Shown: positions 45,305 to 54,098, counted from the stretch's first letter. The stretch is DNA of 64,000 bases from Mycolicibacterium arenosum (GCF_024320865.1 NZ_JANDBD010000010.1:186001-250000), one strand, 5' to 3'. Program-made: numbers and translations. The notes: generated from the sequence alone by a model not told the origin.

Positions 45305-46081
45305 GTGACGCGTCCGGGCTCGCTCTTCGGTTGGGAGCCGCTGCGGCCCCTCGGCAGGCTGGCCAGCACCGGCTCGTTCGCCGCGCACCTGACCGCGTTC
45401 GTCACCCTCCGTCAGCTCGTCCTGGGTCGGCGCCTCGCGGTTCGGCTCGATGACGGCGACCTGGTGCTCACCGTCGTCGAGGCGGATTCCCGAGTCGGTC
45501 TCCGCGGATTCGCGGCGGGACGGCTGAACGACGTCCGGGTGGTCGCCGAGCAGGTTCGGTGGAAGGAGCACCGCTTCGGGCGCGCGACGATGGTTCTGCA
45601 CGACATGCGGATGGAGGCGTCGTCGCCGCCGGTTCTGCTCGCCGCACCGGTCGAACTGACGCTGGACGTCCCGGCGGGCCCGCTCGACGAGCTGTTCCGC
45701 TGGGCGGCACCCCGCCTGGCGGGTGACGTCGGCCCCGACGGAGTGGCCCGGTTGCGTCTGGCCAATCGTAGGAGCGCGGGTCACGTCGAGATCGAGACAC
45801 GACTCGAGGAGTCCACGCTGTGGCTCAGACCGATCGCCGTCGCGCGACGGCGGCGCTGGGCACTGCCCGCCCGGACTCCGGCGTATCCGGTTCGGCTGCC
45901 GCCGCTGCCGCACGGTCTGGAGCTGACCGGGGTGGAGTTCGACTCGAACGTGGTCCGGCTCACCGGGGTGCTCCCCGAGTGGCGGATGGAGATTCCCCGC
46001 AGCCGCCTCGAGGACATGATCAGCCAGCTCAGCGCGGTCGGCAGGCCGCTCAAGCTGATCTGGCCGAGCAGAACCACCTGA
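45305..46081 (+). CDS. hypothetical mycobacterial protein, LmeA/DUF2993-like
   Basis: 258 residues from GTG 45305 (VTRPGSLFGWEPLRPL); an earlier in-frame start at 45269 lies within the terminator hairpin. Mostly beta-strand, alternating hydrophobic pattern (VRLDDGDLVLTVVEADSRVG; LPHGLELTGVEFDSNVVRLTGVLPEWRMEI) like DUF2993 lipid-binding proteins, but without a signal peptide. The identification is by pattern only. It lies between a receptor kinase and an SGNH hydrolase on the same strand. Confidence 0.55.
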   Translation: MTRPGSLFGWEPLRPLGRLASTGSFAAHLTAFVTLRQLVLGRRLAVRLDDGDLVLTVVEADSRVGLRGFAAGRLNDVRVVAEQVRWKEHRFGRATMVLHDMRMEASSPPVLLAAPVELTLDVPAGPLDELFRWAAPRLAGDVGPDGVARLRLANRRSAGHVEIETRLEESTLWLRPIAVARRRRWALPARTPAYPVRLPPLPHGLELTGVEFDSNVVRLTGVLPEWRMEIPRSRLEDMISQLSAVGRPLKLIWPSRTT

Positions 46082-46088
46082 GCGTTTA

Positions 46089-46094
46089 TATGAT
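46089..46094 (+). promoter_or_regulatory. -10 box of the SGNH hydrolase gene
   Basis: TATGAT, 8 nt before the GTG at 46103; close to the ideal TATAAT. Confidence 0.55.
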
Positions 46095-46102
46095 CTCTGG
46101 TC

Positions 46103-46924
46103 GTGGCCGACCCGTCACCCGTCACCGCGTACCGCCGCTACGTCGCGCTCGGCGACAGCCAGAGTGAGGGACTCTGGGACGGCGATGACGATTCCGGTGT
46201 CCACGGTTTCGCTGATCGCCTTGCTGTGCAGCTGAATTCGCTACACCCGGGATTGCAGTACGCCAACCTGGCGATCCGGGGCAAGCGAATCCGGGACGTC
46301 ATCGACGACCAGCTGCCGAAAGCGCTGGCGATGGAACCCGACTTGATCACCAGCTGCATCGGCATGAACGACGTGACCCGGCCCGGCCGACTGTTCGAGC
46401 GGGCGCTGGCCGACCTCGAGTACCTGCACGACCGGCTGGCCCGGACCGGGGCGACGGTGGTGACGACGACGTTTCCCGATCTGGTGCAGATCCTGCCCGC
46501 GGGCCGGTTCATCGCGGGCCGGGTCGTCGAGATCAACGCGGTGATCCGCGCCGCCGCCGACCGGCACGGGTTCCGGCTGGTCGATCTCTACGGCGCGTCG
46601 TCGATGATCGACTCGGAGACCTGGAGCGACGACAGGGTGCACGGCTCGCCGCGGGGCCACGCTCTGTTCGCCGCGGCCGCCGCCGAGGCGTTGGCGTTGC
46701 CGGGGAGCAGTCACGACTGGGCGGTCGCGCGGGCCGACGTGGCGCTACCGGGCTTCCGGTCGCGGGTCTACGCGCAGGCGCAGTGGACGCGGAACCTGTT
46801 CATGCCGTGGCTGCTTCGCGAAGTCAAGGGCGTGTCCACCGGAGACGGCCGAGAACCGAAACGGCCGGAGCTCGCCGGCGTCGACGACCTGTCGCCGCTG
46901 CCGGTCGCGTCAGAAGCCGAATAG
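46103..46924 (+). CDS. SGNH/GDSL-family esterase
   Basis: 273 residues. SGNH blocks: VALGDSQSEG (nucleophile serine), glycine in LAIRGKRI, asparagine in CIGMNDVTRPG, and SDDRVHGSPRGH with the Asp/His pair. Cytoplasmic, no signal peptide. The C-terminal about 60 residues (RVYAQAQWTRNLFMPWLLREV) are an extension found in actinobacterial members. The last 15 bases overlap the convergent DUF732 gene. Acyl substrate unknown. Confidence 0.88.
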   Translation: MADPSPVTAYRRYVALGDSQSEGLWDGDDDSGVHGFADRLAVQLNSLHPGLQYANLAIRGKRIRDVIDDQLPKALAMEPDLITSCIGMNDVTRPGRLFERALADLEYLHDRLARTGATVVTTTFPDLVQILPAGRFIAGRVVEINAVIRAAADRHGFRLVDLYGASSMIDSETWSDDRVHGSPRGHALFAAAAAEALALPGSSHDWAVARADVALPGFRSRVYAQAQWTRNLFMPWLLREVKGVSTGDGREPKRPELAGVDDLSPLPVASEAE

Positions 46925-47272
46925 GTCGAGCGGCAACGGCAGCTGGCCCGAGCCGAGCGAGGCCACCGCGCTGGGGCAGAACGCCGAGATGGCCAGGCCG
47001 GTGAACATGGTCGCCGGGCCGAGCGGCATCCCCGCGGTGTCGGCGACCTTCGCTGCGGCGTCGGCCGCGGTCTGGCCCGGCTGGGACAGCATCGGGCACA
47101 CGGACTGGCCGAGTGCGACGGCCTCCTGCGGGTTGGTCATCGCGATGTTCGCGGAGTCGAGCGCGGTGAGGAACGCGTCGTCGACCGGGTCGGCCCCACT
47201 GGGCGCCGCGGTCAGCAGCGCGGTCGCGAGCAGGCCTGCGGTGGCGGCGGGGATCAGCGTCGTTCGGAGCAC
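46910..47272 (-). CDS. secreted DUF732 protein
   Basis: 120 residues from GTG 47272 (VLRTTLIPAATAGLLATALL), a signal peptide followed by ADPVDDAFLTALDSANIAM, the start of the DUF732 domain, and two cysteines (SVCPML, SAFCPSA). I preferred this start because TACCCT (47279-47284, minus strand) lies 6 nt upstream. DUF732 proteins are frequent small secreted mycobacterial proteins of unknown role. Confidence 0.82.
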   Translation of the reverse strand: MLRTTLIPAATAGLLATALLTAAPSGADPVDDAFLTALDSANIAMTNPQEAVALGQSVCPMLSQPGQTAADAAAKVADTAGMPLGPATMFTGLAISAFCPSAVASLGSGQLPLPLDLFGF

Positions 47273-47308
47273 CGGGCCAGGGTACGGGCTAACGATCCGG
47301 CGAGCCAA

Positions 47309-47869
47309 TCAGATGCCCGTCCAGGTGGAATCGAGCTGTTCGGCAACGTCGATGATCTTGGCTTTGCGCGACGCCGGGCTGTCGATCTCCCCCGACACGT
47401 GCGCGGCGATGAACCGCTTGATCTCGGCGTCGACGCCGGCCACGATGCGCAGCACCTCGGCGCGCAGCGACGTCGAGGTGACGTGGATCGCGATGTCGGT
47501 CGGGCGCGGCTTGTGCACGTCGAGGATCAGCAGCAGCGGCCGGGCGGCCAGCGCGGACGCCTTCAGTGCGATCTCGCCGAACACCTTGAAGCGCGGCTTG
47601 TCGATGCGCAGGTCGATCACCATGTCGATCTCGAGCGGGATCCGGATGCTGAATGTAATCTGCTCGGCGACGTGCCGGGTGACGACCGGCGTCTGCACGT
47701 TGACGACGGCGGTGACCTTGGCGATCCTGCCGGGCCCCTGCGCGATGGGACCGACGGTGAACTCCTCGCCGGCGATGGCCGCGATCGCGTCGCCGACCCG
47801 CTCCTCGGTGACCGCGACCTCGAAGAAACTGCGGCCGAACTCCTCGTAGGTCATGTGTTCTTCAGGCAT
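47309..47869 (-). CDS. conserved hypothetical mycobacterial protein
   Basis: 186 residues. I do not recognise a named family. It begins MTYEEFGRSFFEVAVTEERVGDAIAAIAGEEF and continues as alternating strands (FSIRIPLEIDMVIDLRID, RPLLLILDVHKPRPTDIAIHV) ending in a helix, like a lipid-binding or START-like barrel. Cytoplasmic. Its neighbours, DUF732 and SnoaL-like genes, say little about its job. Confidence 0.6.
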   Translation of the reverse strand: MPEEHMTYEEFGRSFFEVAVTEERVGDAIAAIAGEEFTVGPIAQGPGRIAKVTAVVNVQTPVVTRHVAEQITFSIRIPLEIDMVIDLRIDKPRFKVFGEIALKASALAARPLLLILDVHKPRPTDIAIHVTSTSLRAEVLRIVAGVDAEIKRFIAAHVSGEIDSPASRKAKIIDVAEQLDSTWTGI

Positions 47870-47925
47870 GGTGCACTCACGTTCTCACGTCGGCGTCGGC
47901 TGATACGCACGACATGGCCGAAAGG

Positions 47926-48741
47926 TCAGTGCTCGGTGAACAGCCGCAGCCGGGAGAACGCCAACGGACGGTTCCCCAGATCGGCGATCACGACACCGCG
48001 GCCGCCGTCGCCGTCGACGGTCGCGGCGACCGTGTTCCCGGCCGCGATGACCTTGCGCCACCGGGCGCCCGCGAGCCGGGCCGTCAGGTCCGAGCTGCTG
48101 ATCGGGACGTCGTCACCGAGCGTGACGAGTGCCGACTCCCCGACCGCGCGCCGCACCGAGACCTCGTCGCCCGTGGTGGCGCTGCGCAAGAGGTCGGCGA
48201 GGTGGCGCTTGCCCCTGGCGCCGACACCCGCGAAGCCCGATGCGAATCCCAGCGCGCCCGAGACACCCTGGTTGCCGATGAGCGCCCGCCCGAGCGCCAG
48301 CCCCACGGGTACGGCCGCGAACCCGCTGCGCGCGAACTGCCGCACCATCGCCGGCAGCTCCCAGTGCGCCCGCAGGCGGGTGATCGCGAGGGCGGCGATG
48401 TCGACGTCGTAGCGCAGGAAGGCGGGGATTCGCATGACGACCGCGGCGGACATGCGCACCTCGAGTTCGAGGTCGCGGACGACGATACCTCCGCGGGCGG
48501 TCCCGACGACGACGTCGGCGTCGCGGTGGAAGGTGATCTCGCGGGGGCCGATGAACGTGTCGTAGAACCGGGTCAGCTCAGCGGCGCCCCGGTGCGGCCG
48601 CGACCCGACCGGATCCTCGACCACGCCCCCCGCGGTGAACAGGCCCACCCATCCCGTGCGGTCGTGTGCGCTCGCGGCGGCGGGTGACTGCTCGACGACG
48701 GCGAGAAGGTCGGCTCGCGTCACGGCCGGGTCGTCGGACAT
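47926..48741 (-). CDS. SnoaL-like / ketosteroid isomerase-fold protein
   Basis: 271 residues. The first about 125 residues are an NTF2-like fold (LLAVVEQSPAAASAHDRTGWVGLFTAGGVVEDPVGSRPH... then LRAHWELP), as in nuclear-transport-factor-type isomerases. The second half contains a hydrophobic, glycine-rich stretch (LGRALIGNQGVSGALGFASGFAG) and a second small beta domain. Function not assigned; widespread in mycobacteria. Confidence 0.68.
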   Translation of the reverse strand: MSDDPAVTRADLLAVVEQSPAAASAHDRTGWVGLFTAGGVVEDPVGSRPHRGAAELTRFYDTFIGPREITFHRDADVVVGTARGGIVVRDLELEVRMSAAVVMRIPAFLRYDVDIAALAITRLRAHWELPAMVRQFARSGFAAVPVGLALGRALIGNQGVSGALGFASGFAGVGARGKRHLADLLRSATTGDEVSVRRAVGESALVTLGDDVPISSSDLTARLAGARWRKVIAAGNTVAATVDGDGGRGVVIADLGNRPLAFSRLRLFTEH

Positions 48742-48850
48742 GACACAAGCCGTACCACGAACCCGTCCCAGTCGTGGCGAAGCGCGGTCTCGGTCTGCAC
48801 ACTGGTGGATACGCGGACGGCGACGTCGACCGCCCAGTGAGGAGCAGGCG

Positions 48851-49246
48851 ATGAGTCAGAACGGACCGTTCGGGATGGACCCCGAGGAGTTCGACCGGGT
48901 ACTGCGGGACGCGGGCGACAGCCTGCGCGACGCGCTGGACCGCCTCGGGAAGAGAGCGAGCTGGGCGACGCTGCTCGACGAGTTCACCAGGAGCGCGCGA
49001 CCGTCCGCCAAGCCGGAGCCGGAGACCACCGGGTCCGCAGGCGACGGTGTATGGGCGGTGTACACCACCGCGGCCGATGGCGGGGCCCACATCGAGGAGG
49101 TCTATCCGGCCGAACTCGACGCGCTGCGGGCGAACAAGAACAACACCGACCCGGCTCGCAAGGTGCGGTTCCTGCCGTACGGCATCGCGGTGAGCGTCCT
49201 CGACGAGGCGAGCGAAGGAAAGGGAGAGCCGAACGCGCCGGACTAG
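48851..49246 (+). CDS. hypothetical protein
   Basis: 131 residues from ATG 48851 with GAGGAG 6 nt upstream. N-terminal helical part (MDPEEFDRVLRDAGDSLRDALDRLG) and a small beta segment (VWAVYTTAADGGAHIEEVYPAELDALRANKN...VRFLPYGIAVSVLD). No family recognised. Soluble and acidic. Real because of its ribosome site and codon use. Confidence 0.65.
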   Translation: MSQNGPFGMDPEEFDRVLRDAGDSLRDALDRLGKRASWATLLDEFTRSARPSAKPEPETTGSAGDGVWAVYTTAADGGAHIEEVYPAELDALRANKNNTDPARKVRFLPYGIAVSVLDEASEGKGEPNAPD

Positions 49247-49352
49247 CTGACTCGTCCACCCCGGCACATCACCGGACTCCGTCCGAACTCTCCCGGTCCT
49301 GGCGCGCGAACCGTTAGGCTTTGCCGGAACTCAGCCGAGGAGACAACACAGC

Positions 49353-49775
49353 ATGCTTCGCGAACTCACCATCGCCGCCGCCACGGTGGCTGCCGCCGTC
49401 GCATTGGCACCGTCCGCCGCTGCCGATCCCGGCAACGACTTCCCCGATAAACCGGGCAGGTATCCGACGGACGTTCCCGGCATGAACTACGACGCGCATC
49501 TCGCAGGACCGTGCGACAACTATCAGCTGTTCACGTTCGGTCGCGGACCGGGCGGCGAACCGCTGGTGTGCCACTACATCCCCAATCAGTGGCCCCCGGT
49601 GTACACGGGTTTCTGGCAGGCCTCCTACCCGTTGAAGGGCGTTCAGGAGATCGGCGCACCGTGCGACGGTCCGAAGCAGGCCGCGCAGTCGCCCGACGGC
49701 AGGCCGATGGTGTGCCTCGGAGCGCGGGGCTGGCAGCCCGGCACGCTGACCGGGGCCGGGTTCTTCCCCGGATGA
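49353..49775 (+). CDS. secreted hypothetical protein
   Basis: 140 residues: signal peptide (LRELTIAAATVAAAVALAPSAAA) then DPGNDFPDKPGRYPTDVPGM and a domain with four cysteines (GPCDNYQLFTFGRGPGGEPLVC, APCDGPKQAA, PMVCLGARGW). This pattern recurs in small exported mycobacterial proteins of unknown role. TAGGCT about 35 nt upstream is a possible -10 box and GAGGAG a ribosome site. Confidence 0.75.
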   Translation: MLRELTIAAATVAAAVALAPSAAADPGNDFPDKPGRYPTDVPGMNYDAHLAGPCDNYQLFTFGRGPGGEPLVCHYIPNQWPPVYTGFWQASYPLKGVQEIGAPCDGPKQAAQSPDGRPMVCLGARGWQPGTLTGAGFFPG

Positions 49776-49785
49776 CCGACCGGTT

Positions 49786-49816
49786 GACCATACAGTGCTG
49801 AGACGACTGTATGGTC
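49786..49816. promoter_or_regulatory. 31-bp inverted repeat at the acyl-CoA synthetase start
   Basis: Arms GACCATACAGT (49786-49796) and ACTGTATGGTC (49806-49816), perfect over 11 bp, with a 9-nt centre. It begins 11 nt past the stop of the secreted protein gene and ends 6 nt before the ATG at 49823. Operator, start-codon hairpin or terminator. Confidence 0.6.
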
Positions 49817-49822
49817 GACGTC

Positions 49823-51481
49823 ATGGGTGCTGACACGCCGTCGTTCAACCTGTCCGAGGTCTTCGCCGCCGTGGCGCGGGAGATCCCGGACCAGACCTAT
49901 CTGGTGTGGCGGGACCGCCGGCTCACGTACGCCGAATTCGACTCTCGCGTCGACGGTTTCGCGCACTACCTGAGATCAGCGGGATTGGGCTGTCACGCCG
50001 AGCGCCACGCACTCGGCGGTCACGAGTCCGGTCAGGACCACCTCGGCATCTACCTGCGCAACGGCAACGAATACCTCGAGGCGATGACCGGCGCCTACCG
50101 CGCCAGGGTCGCGCCGTTCAACGTCAGCTACCGATACGTCGAGGAGGAGCTGATCTACCTGCTCACCGACTCCGGTGCGCGGGCGTTGATCTACCCGTCG
50201 GAGTTCGCCTCCCGTGTCGCCGCCATCCGGGACCGCCTGCCCGCGCTCGAGGTGCTCATCCAGGTGGCCGACGACTCCGGCCACGAGTTGCTGCCCGGTG
50301 CCGTGGACTACGAGACGACGCTGACGACAGCCGAGCCCGCGGACGGCATGCCCACGCCGTCGGGTGACGACCTGTACATCCTCTACACCGGCGGGACCAC
50401 CGGAATGCCGAAGGGCGTGCTGTGGCGTCAGCACGACATCTTCATGTCGTCGATGGGCGGCAGGCCCTACGGCTCGACCGAGGCCACCGCGTCGTACGAC
50501 GAACTCGTCAGCAAGGCGCGTGCCGCCGCCGGGGTGATGTCGATCCTCGTCATCCCGCCGTTCATGCACGGCGCCGCGCAGTGGGCCGCCTACACGATGG
50601 TCACGCTGGGCGGGCGGCTCGTCATCCCCGACGACGTCGAACGCATGCGCGCGCCAGACGTGCTTCGCCTCGTCGAACGCGAGAAGGTGATGAGCATTCC
50701 GGTGGTCGGTGACGCGATAGCGCGCCCCCTGATCGACGAGATCGAGCGCGGCGACTACGACCTGTCGAGCGTCGTCACCGTCACCAACGGCGGTGCGCCG
50801 CTGTCCCCTACCGTGCGGGACCGCATCCACGCCGCGCTGCCCAACGTCATGGTGATGGACGCCGTCGGCGCCTCCGAGTCGGGCGCACAGATGAGCACGC
50901 TGAGCACCCCCGGCGTGGAGATGCAGCCCGCGGTCTTCACGCCCCAGTCGGATACCGCCGTCGTATCGGCCGACCTCGACCGCGTTCTGACGCCGGGCGA
51001 AGGTCAGGGCTGGTTGGCCAGAAGGGATTTGATCCCGCTGGGTTACCTGGGTGACGCCGCCAAGACCGCACGGACGTTCCCGACGATCGACGGCGTGCGG
51101 TGGTCGGTCCCCGGTGACCGCGCGAACGTGCTGTCCGACGGGCGGATTCAGCTGCTCGGTCGCGACTCGGTGACCATCAACTCGGGTGGCGAGAAGATCT
51201 TCGTCGAGGAGGTCGAACGCGCGGTCGCCGCCCACCCCAGCGTGTACGACGTCGTCGTGGTCGGTAGGCCGTCGGAGCGCTGGGGCAGCGAGGTCGTCGC
51301 GGTGGTGCAGTTCGCCGAGGGTGCCTCCGCCACCGACGAGGAACTCGCGGCGACAGCGGGTCAGACGATCGCGCGCTACAAGGTGCCCAAGGCGTTCGTT
51401 CACGCGGAGAAGATCGTCAGGTCGCCCGCGGGCAAGGCCGATTACCGGTGGGCCAAAGAGGTGGCGAGCGCGGGTAGCTAG
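49823..51481 (+). CDS. acyl-CoA synthetase (FadD family)
   Basis: 552 residues. AMP-forming enzyme: P-loop ILYTGGTTGMPKGVLW, VMDAVGASESG in the acceptor region, and C-terminal hinge GRDSVTINSGGEKIFVEEVE with the catalytic lysine in SPAGKADYRW. Resembles mycobacterial FadD enzymes of the steroid/fatty acid type (SEVFAAVAREIPDQTYLVW). I chose ATG 49823 because the inverted repeat lies just before it; ATG 49811 would start inside the repeat. Heads a lipid cluster with P450, ferredoxin, SRPBCC and SDR genes. Confidence 0.9.
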   Translation: MGADTPSFNLSEVFAAVAREIPDQTYLVWRDRRLTYAEFDSRVDGFAHYLRSAGLGCHAERHALGGHESGQDHLGIYLRNGNEYLEAMTGAYRARVAPFNVSYRYVEEELIYLLTDSGARALIYPSEFASRVAAIRDRLPALEVLIQVADDSGHELLPGAVDYETTLTTAEPADGMPTPSGDDLYILYTGGTTGMPKGVLWRQHDIFMSSMGGRPYGSTEATASYDELVSKARAAAGVMSILVIPPFMHGAAQWAAYTMVTLGGRLVIPDDVERMRAPDVLRLVEREKVMSIPVVGDAIARPLIDEIERGDYDLSSVVTVTNGGAPLSPTVRDRIHAALPNVMVMDAVGASESGAQMSTLSTPGVEMQPAVFTPQSDTAVVSADLDRVLTPGEGQGWLARRDLIPLGYLGDAAKTARTFPTIDGVRWSVPGDRANVLSDGRIQLLGRDSVTINSGGEKIFVEEVERAVAAHPSVYDVVVVGRPSERWGSEVVAVVQFAEGASATDEELAATAGQTIARYKVPKAFVHAEKIVRSPAGKADYRWAKEVASAGS

Positions 51482-51996
51482 CCCGCGAGGAACATCGTCG
51501 GCTTGCGGCGGAACGTCTCGACCGGCCCGGCGGGCTCGTCGATGCCTGCGGCTCGCAGCGCATGCGTCTTGAAGGCTCGGGCGGCGGCGCTCAGCACGTG
51601 GTCGACGGACTCCACGCCGCGGTCGAGGACGTCGACTCCGCTTTCACCCCACACCGTCACCTCGGCGATGCCGCGTTTGAGGGTGCGCAGCACGTCGTCG
51701 CGCAGTTCGGCGGTGGCGATCAGCACATCGGCGGAGGCTGCGAGGGCCAACGCGCGCGCGGGTGCCCCGTCCTCGTCCTCGTCGGACTCCAGGCGCTCCG
51801 TGCGCACGCCGAGGATCCGCAGCGGTGTGACGTCGCAGTCCCCGGTGACCGTGACCGCGACGTCCCAGCCGGCCATCGCCCGGTCGTACAGCCATCCCCC
51901 GGCGTGGCGTACGACGTCGGCGACGTCGCACGCGGTGACGTCGAGTTGGTACTTGCCATGGCTGGTGGTGCGGACTTGCCGGCTTGTCAAGGGCAC
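51478..51996 (-). CDS. conserved hypothetical protein, co-regulated with the P450
   Basis: 172 residues from GTG 51996 (VPLTSRQVRTTSHGKYQLDV). I recognise no named family: a first helix-strand part DVTACDVADVVRHAGGWLYDRAMAGWDVAVTV, then VRTERLESDEDEDG and a helical second half ending RKPTMFLAG. The upstream region carries the same 30-bp motif as the P450 gene, with the same distance to the GTG, so the two share a regulator. It overlaps the fadD stop by 4 nt (convergent). Confidence 0.6.
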   Translation of the reverse strand: MPLTSRQVRTTSHGKYQLDVTACDVADVVRHAGGWLYDRAMAGWDVAVTVTGDCDVTPLRILGVRTERLESDEDEDGAPARALALAASADVLIATAELRDDVLRTLKRGIAEVTVWGESGVDVLDRGVESVDHVLSAAARAFKTHALRAAGIDEPAGPVETFRRKPTMFLAG

Positions 51997-52002
51997 CTCA
52001 CC

Positions 52003-52032
52003 AGCGTGACACTTTCGATCACTTCTGTAAAG
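52003..52032 (-). promoter_or_regulatory. shared 30-bp upstream motif, copy A
   Basis: Minus strand CTTTACAGAAGTGATCGAAA then GTGTCACGCT, ending 6 nt before the GTG at 51996. At least 24 of 30 positions equal copy B. Confidence 0.6.
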
Positions 52033-52070
52033 GATGGAACGTGAATTTGGCAAGTCCGTGACGTGCCGCG

Positions 52071-52262
52071 CTAGTCCACGAGTTTCAGGGCCGCCGCGGG
52101 GCACTGGGTCACCGCTTGCGAGAGTGTGCTGCGGTCCAGTGCGGCGGCGCGCTCGTGATCGATGACGACGCTGCCGTCGTCCTGCACCTCGAACACGTCC
52201 TCGGCGATCGATTCGCAGATGCCGTGCCCGGTGCACTTGGTGAGGTCGACTTCGACGTCCAT
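52071..52262 (-). CDS. 3Fe-4S ferredoxin
   Basis: 63 residues. Cluster ligands in KCTGHGIC and later QCPAAALKL: C-x5-C then C-P, the 3Fe-4S pattern typical of P450 partner ferredoxins in mycobacteria. It begins 14 nt after the P450 stop, so it is almost certainly its electron donor. Confidence 0.92.
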   Translation of the reverse strand: MDVEVDLTKCTGHGICESIAEDVFEVQDDGSVVIDHERAAALDRSTLSQAVTQCPAAALKLVD

Positions 52263-52276
52263 CCGGTCCCGCCCTT

Positions 52277-53524
52277 CTATTCCACGTACGCAGGTAGACG
52301 CTTGACGCCGTGCACGAAGTTGCTCAACAGGTAGTCGGGTTCGCCGAACTCGACCCTTGTGAGCCGGGTGAGCAACTCGCGGAACAGGTTTCGCAACTCC
52401 GCCTTGGCCACCTGACTACCGAGACAGAAATGTGGTCCACCGCCACCGAAGCCGAGGTGCGGATTGGGCGAGCGGGCCAGATCGAAGCCGTGCGGGTCGT
52501 CGAACACGGCCTCGTCACGGTTGGCCGAGCAGTAGAACAATCCGATCTTGTCGCCGGCCTTGACTTGCTGGCCGCCCAACTCGGTGTCGGCGGTGACGAA
52601 CCGGGCGAACTGCATCACCGGGGTCGCGTAGCGGACGAACTCCTCGACGGCGGGTCCGATGCGGTTGTCGAAATCGGCCATCAGCCAGTCCCGCTGTTCG
52701 GGGTTCGCGACGAGCGCCATCATGGCGTGTGTCGTGGCCTGTTTCGTCGTGTCGTTGCCCGCGGACGCGAGCAGTACCATGAACGCGCCCATCTCCTCGT
52801 CGGTGAGGCGGTGCCCGTCGACCTCGGCGTTGACCATCGCCGTCATCAGGTCGTCGGCGGGGTGTGCGCGTCGGTGCTTCGCCAACTCGACGCCGCAGTT
52901 GTTGAGGAAGAACATCTCGCCCATGGTGTGGGCGGCTCGATCCTCGAGCGTGGCGTACTCGTCATCGCTTGCGCTGAAGAGCTTTTCGGCCGCCGATGCC
53001 AGCGCCTCGCGCTGGCCGGGATCGACCCCGAGCATGTCGGAGATCGTCATCATCGGCAGGCGCGTCGAGCAGGCCGCGACGAAGTCGACGTCCCCCGCTC
53101 CGACGAGGTCATCGACCACCTGCACCGCGTTCGCGTGGATCCGGTCCTCGATGCGTGCGACGTTCCTCGGCGTGAAGGCCGCGCTGATCAACCGCCGGTA
53201 CACGTTGTGTCGCGGCGGGTCCATCGCCAGGAAGAAGGAGGCGAACCGCTGCACGTCCGCGGGCATCGGGTCGAGCGCGACGCCGTCGGCGCTGCTGAAC
53301 AGTTCGGGGTGCGCGCTCGCGTACGCGATGTCGGCGCGCCGGGTGACCGCCCAGAAGCCGGGCTCGTCGGACTCGAAGAGGGACGGCAGCGGCCGATGCC
53401 AGGTCAGGCCCTCGGTGGCCCGTAGTGCGGCGAACGTGGCGTCGCGTTCGACGAAGCTCTTCGCCCAGAACTCCCTCGAGGAGACGTCGTACTCGCAGAA
53501 CTCGCGCGCCAGGGCCTGAGACAC
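52277..53524 (-). CDS. cytochrome P450 (first of two)
   Basis: 415 residues from GTG 53524 (VSQALAREFCEYDVS). Motifs: I-helix ASAGNDTTKQA, K-helix EEFVRYATPV (E-x-x-R), and haem loop FGGGGPHFCLGSQVAK. Soluble bacterial class I. Ferredoxin is encoded 14 nt downstream. Its promoter region carries motif copy B. By position in a FadD/SDR lipid cluster it may hydroxylate a fatty acid or sterol derivative; the substrate is not evident. Confidence 0.93.
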   Translation of the reverse strand: MSQALAREFCEYDVSSREFWAKSFVERDATFAALRATEGLTWHRPLPSLFESDEPGFWAVTRRADIAYASAHPELFSSADGVALDPMPADVQRFASFFLAMDPPRHNVYRRLISAAFTPRNVARIEDRIHANAVQVVDDLVGAGDVDFVAACSTRLPMMTISDMLGVDPGQREALASAAEKLFSASDDEYATLEDRAAHTMGEMFFLNNCGVELAKHRRAHPADDLMTAMVNAEVDGHRLTDEEMGAFMVLLASAGNDTTKQATTHAMMALVANPEQRDWLMADFDNRIGPAVEEFVRYATPVMQFARFVTADTELGGQQVKAGDKIGLFYCSANRDEAVFDDPHGFDLARSPNPHLGFGGGGPHFCLGSQVAKAELRNLFRELLTRLTRVEFGEPDYLLSNFVHGVKRLPAYVE

Positions 53525-53530
53525 GCAGAT

Positions 53531-53560
53531 AGCGTGACACTTTCGGTCTACTTTGTAAAG
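53531..53560 (-). promoter_or_regulatory. shared 30-bp upstream motif, copy B
   Basis: Minus strand CTTTACAAAGTAGACCGAAA then GTGTCACGCT, ending 6 nt before the P450 GTG. Same geometry as copy A. Confidence 0.6.
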
Positions 53561-53582
53561 CTGTGCGGATGGCGAAACCGCG

Positions 53583-54068
53583 CTACCGAGCCGGTGCGGA
53601 CCCCGCGAAGTGCGCCCGCACCCCGGCGAGCATCTCGACGTGCGCAGCGACCGCCTCCCGCACGGTGAAGCCCGCCAGTGGGCGCGGCGCGACGATGGTG
53701 AGACGTTCGGTGAGTCGGGTGCCCGTGCCGGTCGATTCGAACGAGACCGCACCGGTGAGCCGGACGGCGGGGAACTGTCGCGCGTCGGTGTGGACGTCGC
53801 CGCCCGCCGTGACGCGCACGATGGCCGTATAGGAGACCGGCAGCGTCATCGGTCCCATCGGGATGCGGTCCCGGACGCGGTAGGTCTGCGCGTGGCCGTC
53901 GGCGGTCGCCTGGTAGCGAGTCGGCGTGACGGCCACGACCAGCGGGTGGACGGCGATGATGTTGCGCAGGTCGATGTAGAACTCCCGGACCGCGTCCGGC
54001 GCCGCTAGAATGTCCTCGCTCAGAGCGTGTTCGGAACGCGACTTCCACCACGGTCGGTTCGGCGCCAC
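53583..54068 (-). CDS. SRPBCC (CoxG/polyketide cyclase-like) protein
   Basis: 161 residues from GTG 54068 (VAPNRPWWKSRSEH); the open frame runs further, to 54143, past the divergent SDR start. START-like fold: LSEDILAAPDAVREFYIDLRNI, then strands (YRVRDRIPMGPMTLPVSYTAIV, GAVSFESTGTGTRLTERLTIVA) and a long C-terminal helix. Such proteins bind hydrophobic ligands. Divergent from the SDR gene; start not firm. Confidence 0.72.
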   Translation of the reverse strand: MAPNRPWWKSRSEHALSEDILAAPDAVREFYIDLRNIIAVHPLVVAVTPTRYQATADGHAQTYRVRDRIPMGPMTLPVSYTAIVRVTAGGDVHTDARQFPAVRLTGAVSFESTGTGTRLTERLTIVAPRPLAGFTVREAVAAHVEMLAGVRAHFAGSAPAR

Positions 54069-54098
54069 GATTCCGAATCCTGCCCTATCGCAGCCGGG

